Below are positions 33,604-40,415 of a stretch of 40,415 nt of DNA, one piece after another. The stretch spans positions 1 to 40,415 of the forward strand of contig JBKPNX010000036.1 of NCBI GenBank assembly GCA_046732855.1. Reading direction: 5' to 3'. Origin of the DNA: JBKPNX01 sp046732855 (GTDB lineage Bacteria > Pseudomonadota > Alphaproteobacteria > Geminicoccales > Geminicoccaceae). Positions within the stretch are counted from its first letter, which is position 1, and each line of letters starts with the position of its first letter. The translations under genes and the position numbers were made by a program. The notes beneath the pieces were generated by a model. That model did not search any database. It had not been told where the DNA came from and saw only the letters and a list, made by a program, of their open reading frames with translations.

Positions 33604-34257
33604 ATGACTGCGATCAGGACCACCAGCACCGCCACGTTCGCTCTGGCGCTGATGCTGGGCGCAGGCGCTGCGCTCGCTCAGGCCGCACCGGAGCCGCACC
33701 ATCGGGGCCCGCAGCAGCGGGGGCAGATGGGCTGTCCCGGCATGATGGGCCAGGGCCCCGGCATGATGGGCCAGGGCCCCGGCATGATTAGCCAAGGCAT
33801 GGGGCCGGGTATGATGAGCCAGGGCATGAGTCCCGGCATGATGGGTCAGGGCATGGGCCCCGGCATGATGGGCCAGGGCCCCGGCATGATGAGTCAAGGC
33901 ATGGGGCCGGGCATGATGGGACAGGGAATGGGACCTGGCATGATGGGCATGGGCCCCGGCATGATGAGCCAAGGCATGGGTCCCGGCATGATGGGCCAAG
34001 GGATGGGTTTGGGCATGGGCGGCTGGTCGGGCCTCGAAGGACGGCGCGTCGTGCCGATCATGCAGCTGTCCGCCAACGATGTCCGCGTATTCTTAGAGCG
34101 CTATCTCGAATCCCTGGGCAACGCGCGCCTCAAAATCGGCAAGGTGGCCGAGGCGGACAACGACACGATCACGGCTGAAATCGTCACCGTCGACGACTCG
34201 CTGGTCGAGAAGTTCGAGGTCGACCGGCACACCGGCGTGATCTCTGCCGCCGGCTGA
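33604..34257 (+). CDS. Methionine-repeat secreted protein, likely metal-binding
   Basis: 217 residues. Signal peptide (1-26 about, MTAIRTTSTATFALALMLG, ending ALAQA). Then a His/Gln-rich linker, and about 90 residues (48-140) of a repeated unit with consensus GPGMMGQGM or GPGMMSQGM, so nearly one residue in three is Met. The C-terminal part (about 142-217) is a small folded domain with LSANDVRVFLERYLESLG and a beta-strand-rich end; it resembles the PepSY-like or related small domains, weakly. Met-rich repeats in the periplasm often bind Cu(I). GGAGGGAG lies 8 bases upstream. The DUF305 gene is upstream. Repeats at DNA level make the length prone to change. Confidence 0.8.
   Translation: MTAIRTTSTATFALALMLGAGAALAQAAPEPHHRGPQQRGQMGCPGMMGQGPGMMGQGPGMISQGMGPGMMSQGMSPGMMGQGMGPGMMGQGPGMMSQGMGPGMMGQGMGPGMMGMGPGMMSQGMGPGMMGQGMGLGMGGWSGLEGRRVVPIMQLSANDVRVFLERYLESLGNARLKIGKVAEADNDTITAEIVTVDDSLVEKFEVDRHTGVISAAG
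33741..34015 (+). repeat. Tandem coding repeat (GGCATGATGGGCCAGGGC-like)
   Basis: About a dozen imperfect copies of an 18- to 24-base unit such as GGCATGATGGGCCAGGGC, each giving GMMGQG or GMMSQGMGP. It is in frame with and part of the methionine-repeat gene. Variation in third positions (GGC/GGG/GGT) shows the copies are not brand new. Confidence 0.9.
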
Positions 34258-34685
34258 CCGAGAGCGGAGGACGGGTTCTGCGCCAGGGCTGCAGCCCGAG
34301 GGCAAACGCCTTCATCCTGGCGACCTGTGCTCCGGAGGTAGTCAAGCCGGGGCAGTAGAACCGTCGATACAGCCGCTGCGCGATCGTGGCGCGCCCGGTT
34401 GGGCGCCGTTCGCGTCAGCGCTCGGGGACCAACCCGCTGGGCCAGCCCGATGTATCGCTCGGCGCGTGGTCGTCGGGACAGCACGCCGGTCAAGAGAACG
34501 ACAGGGCCCAATGCGCGGCGGCCTCGCGGAGTGAGGTCGACACCGGAGCCCGATAACGGGACCCGCACTGCCCAACCCCACGGTCCAGGGCGCGACGCGA
34601 GCGTGACGTTGCGTGCACCAGTGCTTAGGGATAGACCAGATGTAGCCCAATGGCGCGGATCGTCGGGAACCTGAGGAGGCGCTCC
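34258..34685. other. Gene-free stretch upstream of the zinc metallopeptidase
   Basis: About 428 bp. All open frames (both strands) are Arg/Pro/Ser-rich without ribosome sites; none is supported. Only the ribosome site of the next gene (GAGGAGG) is evident at the right end. Confidence 0.55.
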
Positions 34686-35582
34686 ATGCGCTGGCAGCTC
34701 GGTCGCAGAAGTGAGAACATCGAGGACCGCCGCGGCGAACCGATGGCACGCGGATTTCCTCTGCCACGCGGCATCCCGATGTCGCGCGGCGCCAGGCGCG
34801 GCGGTCTCGGCGGTCTCGGGCTGATCATCCTGTTTCTGATCATGCTGTTCTTCGGGGTCGATCCGCGCCTCCTGTTCCAGGGCGGCACGTCCCCCGACGT
34901 CACCTATACGCAAGCGCCGGGGACCACGCCGCCGGCGGACGATGAAGCCGCTCAGTTCGTCGCGACCGTACTCGGCTATACCGAGGATACCTGGAAAGAG
35001 TTGTTCAAGCAGATGGGCGACACCTATCGCGAGCCGACGCTGGTGCTGTTCTCCGGCCAGGTCGGCTCGGCCTGCGGATTCGCCCAGGCGGCCATGGGCC
35101 CGTTCTACTGCCCGGCCGATCAGAAAGTGTACATCGATCTCAGCTTCTATCAGGAGCTGCGCGACCGCTTCGGCGCGCCCGGCGACTTCGCCCAGGCCTA
35201 CGTCATCGCCCACGAGGTCGGCCATCACGTACAGAACCAGCTGGGCATCGCCGAGCAGGTGCAGAATGCGCGCCAGCAGGCGGGAGAAAGCGAGTCGAAC
35301 GCGCTGTCGGTGGCGATGGAGCTGCAGGCGGACTGCCTGGCCGGAGTCTGGGCCAACCACACCGAGCAGGCGCAGCAGATTCTCGAACAGGGCGACATCG
35401 AGGAAGGACTGAATGCCGCCGCGGCGATCGGCGACGATCGGATTCAAAAACAGACGCAGGGCTATGTCGTGCCGGACGCGTTCACCCACGGCAGCTCGGA
35501 GCAGCGCGTGCACTGGTTCCGCCAAGGGCTGGAGTCGGGCGACGTGCAGGCCTGCGACACGTTCAACGCCGAGCGCTACTGA
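34686..35582 (+). CDS. Membrane-anchored neutral zinc metallopeptidase (YpfJ-type)
   Basis: 298 residues. Cytoplasmic Arg-rich tail with SENIEDRRG (about 9-17), then one transmembrane helix (about 44-62, LGLIILFLIMLFFGV) and a large periplasmic domain. The zinc motif HEVGHH has His176, Glu177 and His180; the later MELQADCLAGVW supplies the third ligand-like acidic residue (Glu or Asp) as in this family. Also typical: FSGQVGSACGFAQAAMGPFYCPAD, with two conserved Cys, and FTHGSSEQRVHWF. Start ATG at 34686 has GGAGG 7 bases upstream; the longer frame begins in non-coding sequence. Convergent with the sox operon, only 15 bp between the two stops. Substrates unknown. Confidence 0.95.
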   Translation: MRWQLGRRSENIEDRRGEPMARGFPLPRGIPMSRGARRGGLGGLGLIILFLIMLFFGVDPRLLFQGGTSPDVTYTQAPGTTPPADDEAAQFVATVLGYTEDTWKELFKQMGDTYREPTLVLFSGQVGSACGFAQAAMGPFYCPADQKVYIDLSFYQELRDRFGAPGDFAQAYVIAHEVGHHVQNQLGIAEQVQNARQQAGESESNALSVAMELQADCLAGVWANHTEQAQQILEQGDIEEGLNAAAAIGDDRIQKQTQGYVVPDAFTHGSSEQRVHWFRQGLESGDVQACDTFNAERY

Positions 35583-35597
35583 CGATCGCTGCGCCGC

Positions 35598-36215
35598 TCA
35601 AGCGGGCGGCTCGATCAGCACGCCGTATTCGCGGCCGGCGTCCTCCAGCCATGTCCACAGATACTGGGCGAAGGAGCGCGCGACGTAGATTTCGAAGCTG
35701 GGACCTGGCTCAGGTCCATCCGCCACGAGGTGGATCAGGACCGACGCCTTGGCGAGCAGGCTCTGCGCGCAGCGGCCGGGCGGGAACGCGCGCGGGTGCA
35801 GGTCCACAGGGCAGCCCTTGGCGAGCACAGCGCGCGCGCTCGGGCCGGCGAGGCGAAACGCGACCCGGCCATCGCTGATATCGGTGATCGCCGCATGCAC
35901 GCCGGCGAGCGCCTCGCGCAGCGAGTCGATCAAACCAGGCACATCGCGTGCCGGGCAGGTCACCAGCCATTGGTCCGGGCCGAGCCAGAGCGCGCCGATC
36001 TGCTCCCGGGCCGCCGAGGTGCAGGGCTCGCTCGGTAGCAGCAGGTCGAGCGCGCGGCCCACGGCCGCCATGAACCCGCGGGCGTGAGGATCGCCGCGCA
36101 GTTCGATCTTGCCGAGTCCGGGCCGCTCGGCGAGCCGGACCCCGCGTGGCCGCACGTCCGCCGGCTCGAGCGCGGACCTTCCTGACGCCGTTTGGGGCAG
36201 CGCCGCCTCAGGCAC
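35598..36215 (-). CDS. soxG: Sarcosine oxidase subunit gamma
   Basis: 205 residues. Gamma subunit of heterotetrameric sarcosine oxidase, which oxidises sarcosine to glycine and yields 5,10-methylene-THF or formaldehyde plus H2O2. The gamma subunit has a GcvT-like fold: LGKIELRGD, LWLGPDQWLVTCP, AAITDISDGRVAFRLAGPSARAVLAKGCPVDLHP and SFAQYLWTWLEDAGREYG match it. It has no catalytic residues of its own. GTG start; it overlaps the end of soxA by 8 bp (GTGCCTGA). Last gene of the operon, with a stop 15 bp from the convergent metallopeptidase gene. Identity rests on motifs and operon position. Confidence 0.95.
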   Translation of the reverse strand: MPEAALPQTASGRSALEPADVRPRGVRLAERPGLGKIELRGDPHARGFMAAVGRALDLLLPSEPCTSAAREQIGALWLGPDQWLVTCPARDVPGLIDSLREALAGVHAAITDISDGRVAFRLAGPSARAVLAKGCPVDLHPRAFPPGRCAQSLLAKASVLIHLVADGPEPGPSFEIYVARSFAQYLWTWLEDAGREYGVLIEPPA

Positions 36216-39200
36216 GCAGCCGCTCCCCCGCCTTGTCGAAGAACACCGGCTCGGTCACGGTCACGGCGATGGTGCGGTCGAGCATCGGCACGTACAGCTT
36301 CTCGCCGAGGCGCGCCCGGCCGTCCTTGACCAGCGCAAGCGCAAACGCACGGCCGAGATTGGGACTCATATAGCTCGAGGTGACGTGCCCGATCATGGTC
36401 ATCGGGACCGGCTGGTGCGGGTCGGCGACGATCTGCGCGCCTTCCTCAAGCAGCTCGTGGGTCGGCTCGGGCAACAGCCCGACCAGCTGCTTGCGCCCGG
36501 GCTTTCGGAGGTCGGCCCGAGCGAGCGAGCGATTGCCGATGAAATCCGCCTTCTTCGGCGCCACGATCCACTCCATGCCGAGATCATAGGGCGTGACCGT
36601 GCCGTCGGTGTCCTGGCCGGCGATGATGTAGCCTTTCTCGGCGCGCAGCACGTGCATCGCCTCGGTGCCGAACGGCGTGATTCGGTATTTCACACCGGCC
36701 TCGATGCACGCCCCCCAGACCGCGAGGCCATGGCTCGCCGGCACCTGGATCTCGAAGCCGAGCTCGCCCGTGAAGCTGATCCGGAACACCCGTGCCGGCA
36801 CCCCACGCACCCGACCCTCGCGCATGCTCATGTGCGGGAAAGCCTCGGGCGCAAGGTCGATGCCGTCTGCCAGGTCCGCGAGCAGCCTGCCGCTGTCGGG
36901 TCCGGAGAGCGCGACCGTCGCCCATTGCTCGGTCACCGAGGTGCAGTAGACCTCGAGTTCCGGCCACTCGGTCTGCAGCCACTCCTCGAGCCTGGCGAGC
37001 ACCCGAGCCGCGCCGCCGGACGTGGTACTCATCAGGTAGCGATGCTCGTCAAGGCGCGTGGTCACGCCGTCGTCGAACACCATGCCGTCCTCGCCGAGCA
37101 TCAGCCCGTAGCGGCAACGGCCGATCGCCAGCTGGCTCCAGGCGTTGGTGTAGACGCGATTGAGCAGCTCCGCGGCGTCAGGACCCTGGAGGTCAATCTT
37201 GCCGAGCGTCGAGGCATCGAGCATGCCGATGCCGGTGCGCGTCGCCGCCACCTCGCGCGCCACCGCGGCCGCCATGTCCTCCCCGGATCGCGCGTAGTAC
37301 CAGGGCCGCTTCCACAGCCCCACGTCCTCGAACACCGCGCCGTTGGCCTCATGCCAGGCGTGCATGGGCGTGCACCGGACCGGGTCGAACATGGCGCCGC
37401 AGTCGCGCCCGGCGACCGCGCCGAAGGTGACCGGCGTGAAGGGCGGACGAAACGTCGTGACGCCGAGGTCGGCGACCGCCTGGCCCGTGAGCTCGGCGAC
37501 GATGCCGAGCGCGTTGACGTTCGCGGTCTTGCCCTGGTCCGTGCCCATGCCGGCCGTGGTGTAGCGCTTCACGTGCTCGATCGAGCGGTAGCCTTCGCCG
37601 AGCGCGAGCCGGATGTCGGCAGCGGTGACGTCGTTCTGCAGGTCGACGAACATCTTGCTGCGCTGGAGCGGCCGGCCCGAGGGCACCAGCCACATGGTGC
37701 GCGCAGGCGCCGCCTCGGGCTCCTCCAGTTGCGGCAGCGCCGGCAGCTCGGCCATGAACCCGGCCGCCGCCGCGGCTGCCCGCCCGGCACAGGCACCCTC
37801 TTCGAGGCAGGCGCGCAGCGAGAACGCGCCGTTGCAGGCGCCCGCCGAGCGTTCCGGCTGGCGCGCTTCGCCCGGCAGGAACAGCGCGCGCGCATCGTCG
37901 TAGCGCGGCGTGGCCCGCGACTGCGACTGCAGGTGGATCGTGGGGTTCCAGCCGCCCGAGACGCACACGAGATCGCAGGGGATGGTCTCGAAGGGACCCT
38001 CGACCCTGTCGCCTGCATCGTTGAGCCGACGCACCTGGACCGAGGCGACCCGGTGGCGCCCCTTGGTCCCGGTGATCGCGTGGCCGGCCAGGAGCCGCAC
38101 GCCGGCGGCGCGGGCCTCGGCCGGTAGGCTGCCCTGCGGGTCCGCGCGCAGGTCGATCACGCTCACCCCGACTCCGGCGCGCAGCAGGTCGAGCGCGGTG
38201 CGATACGCGCTGTCGTTGTTGGTGAAGACCACGGCGCGCCGCCCCGGCCTGACCGCATACTGGTTGAGGTAGGTGCGCGCCGCGCTCGCCAGCATGGTGC
38301 CCGGCCGGTCGTTCTCCGCGAACACCAAGGGGCGCTCGAGCGCGCCGGTCGCCAGCACCACCTGTCTGGCCCTGACCTTCCACAGTCGCTGGCGGGGCAG
38401 CTGCGGCGCGGCGTTGGCCGAAAGGTGATCGGTCACGCGCTCGAGCAAACCGAGGAAATTGTGATCGTAGTAGCCAAACGCAGTGGTGCGCGTGAGCACG
38501 CGCAGCTCGGCGCAGGGCCCGAGCTCGGCCGCGACCGAGCGCAGCCAGGTAGCGCCCGGATGATCGGTCGGCTCGCGCAGCAACCCGCCCCCGAGCTCGG
38601 GCTGCTCCTCGACCAGGATCACGCGCGCGCCGCTCCGGCCGGCGGCGAGCGCCGCCATCAGCCCGGCCGGGCCGCCGCCGACCACCAGCACGTCGCAATG
38701 CGCGTGCATGTGCTCGTAGCGATCGGGATCGGGCGCGCTCGGCGCCCTGCCGAGGCCGGCGGCGCGGCGGATCAGCCGTTCGTACACGCTCCGCCACCAG
38801 CTCTGCGGCCACATGAAGGTCTTGTAGTAGAACCCCGCCGGGAACAGCGGGCCAAGGACGCCATTCAGTGCCCAGAGATCTAGGCGGACGGATGGCCAGC
38901 AGTTCTGGCTCGCGGCAGCGAGGCCGTCGTACAGCTCGACCTGGGTGGCGCGGACATTGGGCTCGGTCCGCGCGCCGCTGCCCAGCTGCACGAGCGCGTT
39001 CGGCTCCTCAGCGCCGGCGGCGAAGATGCCGCGCGGCCGGTGATATTTGAAGCTGCGCCCGACCAGGTGGACGCCGTTCGCGAGCAGCGCCGAAGCGAGG
39101 GTGTCGCCCGCGTAGCCCTCGTATTCCGCGCCGTCGAAGGCAAACCGGAGCGGGCGGCGCCGATCGATCCGGCCGCCGGCGCGCAGTCGATGCGGCTGAT

Positions 39201-39222
39201 TGTGGTGATCGCCGATGTTCAT
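36208..39222 (-). CDS. soxA: Sarcosine oxidase subunit alpha
   Basis: 1004 residues, normal for the alpha subunit of the four-subunit enzyme. Domains in order: N-terminal 2Fe-2S-ferredoxin-like domain without cysteine cluster (about 20-110, with GRSFKYHRPRGIFAAG), an NAD-binding FAD/NAD fold (VLVVGGGPAGLMAALAAG near 178), and a C-terminal THF-binding GcvT-type half with DASTLGKIDLQGPDAAELL and FTGELGFEIQVP. The folate-binding acidic residue should be in this half. It carries NAD and binds THF, receiving the imine product from the beta subunit. ATG overlaps the soxD stop (ATGA), so it is translationally coupled. No frameshift or truncation was seen. Confidence 0.97.
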   Translation of the reverse strand: MNIGDHHNQPHRLRAGGRIDRRRPLRFAFDGAEYEGYAGDTLASALLANGVHLVGRSFKYHRPRGIFAAGAEEPNALVQLGSGARTEPNVRATQVELYDGLAAASQNCWPSVRLDLWALNGVLGPLFPAGFYYKTFMWPQSWWRSVYERLIRRAAGLGRAPSAPDPDRYEHMHAHCDVLVVGGGPAGLMAALAAGRSGARVILVEEQPELGGGLLREPTDHPGATWLRSVAAELGPCAELRVLTRTTAFGYYDHNFLGLLERVTDHLSANAAPQLPRQRLWKVRARQVVLATGALERPLVFAENDRPGTMLASAARTYLNQYAVRPGRRAVVFTNNDSAYRTALDLLRAGVGVSVIDLRADPQGSLPAEARAAGVRLLAGHAITGTKGRHRVASVQVRRLNDAGDRVEGPFETIPCDLVCVSGGWNPTIHLQSQSRATPRYDDARALFLPGEARQPERSAGACNGAFSLRACLEEGACAGRAAAAAAGFMAELPALPQLEEPEAAPARTMWLVPSGRPLQRSKMFVDLQNDVTAADIRLALGEGYRSIEHVKRYTTAGMGTDQGKTANVNALGIVAELTGQAVADLGVTTFRPPFTPVTFGAVAGRDCGAMFDPVRCTPMHAWHEANGAVFEDVGLWKRPWYYARSGEDMAAAVAREVAATRTGIGMLDASTLGKIDLQGPDAAELLNRVYTNAWSQLAIGRCRYGLMLGEDGMVFDDGVTTRLDEHRYLMSTTSGGAARVLARLEEWLQTEWPELEVYCTSVTEQWATVALSGPDSGRLLADLADGIDLAPEAFPHMSMREGRVRGVPARVFRISFTGELGFEIQVPASHGLAVWGACIEAGVKYRITPFGTEAMHVLRAEKGYIIAGQDTDGTVTPYDLGMEWIVAPKKADFIGNRSLARADLRKPGRKQLVGLLPEPTHELLEEGAQIVADPHQPVPMTMIGHVTSSYMSPNLGRAFALALVKDGRARLGEKLYVPMLDRTIAVTVTEPVFFDKAGERLRA

Positions 39223-39572
39223 GGCGCGTCGTCGGTGCTGGAGCCGACGAGGGTGAGATCGCGCCTGGGGCCGGTCCGGACGGTCGCTAGCTCCGCCTCG
39301 ATCCGCGGCCGCGCCTCGCCCATCCTGTAAACCTTGAGGATCCGATCGCTCACCGTGTCACGGGCGACATTGAACCAGCGCCCGCAGCCGTGGACGTGGC
39401 GCCAGCGTTCGAAATGCAGACCCTTGGGATTGTTCCGCATGAACAGATAGTCGGCCCACTGGGCGTCGGACAGCGCGGCCGGCTGTTTGGGGCGCGCGAC
39501 GTGCGCTTCGCCGTGGCAGCGGAACTCGGTCTCGTCGCGCTCCCCGCACCAGGGACAAGGGATCAGGAGCAT
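39219..39572 (-). CDS. soxD: Sarcosine oxidase subunit delta
   Basis: 117 residues. Zinc-binding small subunit. CPWCG gives C6 and C9; HVHGCGRWFN gives H59 and C63, the same four ligands as the crystal structure family (Cys6, Cys9, His59, Cys63). The ARDTVSDRILKVYRMGE segment is typical. ATG start at 39572 overlaps the end of the DUF29 gene by 10 bp. The usual order is soxB-soxD-soxA-soxG. Here the DUF29 gene is inserted between soxB and soxD. The C-terminal tail after about residue 95 is longer and Arg-rich, unremarkable. Confidence 0.96.
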   Translation of the reverse strand: MLLIPCPWCGERDETEFRCHGEAHVARPKQPAALSDAQWADYLFMRNNPKGLHFERWRHVHGCGRWFNVARDTVSDRILKVYRMGEARPRIEAELATVRTGPRRDLTLVGSSTDDAP

Positions 39573-40072
39573 GGCCGCCTACGGCGCCCTCTCTTTGATG
39601 CCGTGCAGTTGTCCGGATACCAGTCCGGGTCGAGGATCTGCTCGAGTGTGTAGGGACAAGCTATGGGCAGCGCATCCGCTGGCACCCGGTCCTTCTCGAG
39701 GTGTCGTGCCACCGGTCGTCGAAGCCCGGCGTAAACAGCCGGCAATTCCGCCTCGAGATGGTTCCGCAAGGTGGCGGTCAGCTTTCGCGCAAGTTTGGCC
39801 CGCTGTTTGTCGACCGTCACCAGCCAGCCGCGTCGTGACCTGACGGCCTTGGACAGTTCGAGCTTGAGGAGGTGCTCCACGATCGTCTCGACATGGCTCT
39901 CGACCGTCTCGCGCTCGCGCCGGCTCAAATCCTCCACCTCATCGATCAGGTTGCCGAGGTCGAGCTCGTCGAACCGCCTGGCGCGAAGCAGCGCGGCCTG
40001 GCGCTCCGCCCAAAGCGGAAAGTCCTCGTCATAAAGGGTGGGCGTGGGAGGTCGAGCGATGACCTTGGCCAT
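39563..40072 (-). CDS. DUF29 family protein inside the sox operon
   Basis: 169 residues, cytosolic, mostly helical. DUF29 is recognised from the pattern TLYDEDFPLWAERQAALLRA, then LDLGNLIDEVEDLSRRE, VESHVETIVEHLLKLE and a later ILDPDWYPD end. The LYDEDFxxW and NLIDEVEDL segments are the usual signatures. The function of DUF29 is unknown; it is abundant in cyanobacteria and some alphaproteobacteria. I use ATG at 40072, 11 bp after the soxB stop; the longer frame is a soxB shadow. It overlaps the start of soxD by 10 bp, so expression is tied to the operon. The C-terminal few residues are Arg-rich. It is not a known part of sarcosine oxidase. Confidence 0.85.
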   Translation of the reverse strand: MAKVIARPPTPTLYDEDFPLWAERQAALLRARRFDELDLGNLIDEVEDLSRRERETVESHVETIVEHLLKLELSKAVRSRRGWLVTVDKQRAKLARKLTATLRNHLEAELPAVYAGLRRPVARHLEKDRVPADALPIACPYTLEQILDPDWYPDNCTASKRGRRRRPCS

Positions 40073-40083
40073 GGATCGGTTCC

Positions 40084-40415
40084 TCAATGCGCCACGGCGG
40101 CGGCGCCGTGCTCGTCGACCAGCTCGCCGCTGGCGAAGCGATCGAGGGCGAACGGCGCCGCGATCGGGTGCGGCTCGCCCTTGGCCACGGTCCAGGCGAA
40201 CACGTGGCCGGAGCCGGGCGTCGCCTTGAAGCCGCCCGTGCCCCAGCCGCAGTTGATGAACATGTTCTCGACCGGCGTCCGGCCGATGATCGGGCTGCGA
40301 TCGGGCGTGACGTCGACGATGCCGCCCCACTGGCGCAGCATCTTCATGCGCGAGAACGCCGGGAACAGCTCGACGATCGCCTGGAGCGTATGCTCGATCA
40401 CGTGGAAGCTGCCGC
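40084..40415 (-). CDS. soxB: Sarcosine oxidase subunit beta, C-terminal part (cut by window edge)
   Basis: Partial: the gene continues past the right edge, so only the last 110 residues or so are seen. The frame is open to the edge (GSFHVIEHTLQAIVELFP onward). Typical of the FAD-binding beta subunit: MLRQWGGIVDVTPDRSPIIG, NCGWGTGGFKATPGSGHVFA and APFALDRFASGELVDE. This subunit holds FAD and covalent FMN and oxidises sarcosine. First gene of the operon as seen, with the DUF29 gene 11 bp after its stop. Confidence 0.95.
   Translation of the reverse strand, partial: GSFHVIEHTLQAIVELFPAFSRMKMLRQWGGIVDVTPDRSPIIGRTPVENMFINCGWGTGGFKATPGSGHVFAWTVAKGEPHPIAAPFALDRFASGELVDEHGAAAVAH

Noticed and set aside
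33741..34015. CRISPR-like repeated pattern
   Set aside because: Repeat is continuous, in frame and encodes the GMMGQGM unit; there are no spacers of constant length.
34342..34767. Possible transposase remnant upstream of the zinc metallopeptidase
   Set aside because: Translated sequence in all frames showed no transposase motifs, terminal repeats or target duplications.
36109..38127. 672-codon plus-strand open frame opposite soxA/soxG
   Set aside because: A shadow of the sox genes; composition is Arg/Gly/His/Pro-rich, no domain.

Overview
The window is GC-rich, gene-dense chromosomal DNA with very strong G/C preference at third codon positions. Long open frames opposite most genes are a by-product of that composition. 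The gene content fits a free-living, aerobic, Gram-negative proteobacterium: a DegP-type periplasmic protease, OmpA-like and other lipoproteins, a periplasmic zinc-binding protein and a heterotetrameric sarcosine oxidase. An alphaproteobacterium, possibly of the Rhodospirillales, is my best guess, but there is no rRNA or other phylogenetic marker here, so this is inference. I see no rRNA, tRNA, CRISPR array, prophage or intact insertion sequence.

Layout. 194-2648 (minus): a DUF3750 protein, a GFA-fold zinc protein and a leucine/phenylalanine/valine-type dehydrogenase. 2861-7491 (plus): a GlsB/YeaQ-type stress membrane protein, the coupled PA2779/PA2778-type pair (membrane protein plus C39-like lipoprotein peptidase), a GhrA-type hydroxyacid dehydrogenase and an ammonium transporter. 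7664-10108 (minus): a large FAD/GcvT demethylating dehydrogenase, divergent from a cyclopropane-fatty-acid synthase (10288-11637), which is followed by a secreted beta-propeller protein, an alpha/beta hydrolase and a nucleotidyltransferase-like protein. 15018-21975 (minus): a two-component system, a DegP/MucD protease, an ABC-F (Uup-type) ATPase and a glycine-zipper OmpA-domain lipoprotein. 22257-26028 (plus): ZnuA behind a convincing Zur box, then valyl-tRNA synthetase.

The most unusual stretch is about 26.0-27.7 kb. Here base composition drops sharply and two small, well-started genes of unknown role appear: a 109-residue secreted protein and a 181-residue two-helix membrane protein. Next to them is a possible small ORF ending in a Cys-Tyr repeated tail. 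This looks like acquired accessory DNA between two housekeeping genes. After it come an M17 aminopeptidase, an atypical alkaline-phosphatase-superfamily protein, two tandem TerC-family membrane proteins (minus), a DUF305 protein with a methionine-repeat periplasmic protein (likely metal handling), and a membrane-anchored zinc metallopeptidase.

The right end (35598-40415, minus) is a sarcosine oxidase operon, soxB(partial)-DUF29-soxD-soxA-soxG, with nearly every junction overlapping. The DUF29 gene inside it is unexpected. Together with the FAD/GcvT dehydrogenase at 7.7-10.1 kb, it points to catabolism of N-methylated glycines (betaine, dimethylglycine, sarcosine) feeding one-carbon and nitrogen metabolism. 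Recurrent themes are envelope stress and maintenance, metal homeostasis (Zn, possibly Cu and Mn) and amine/ammonium use.
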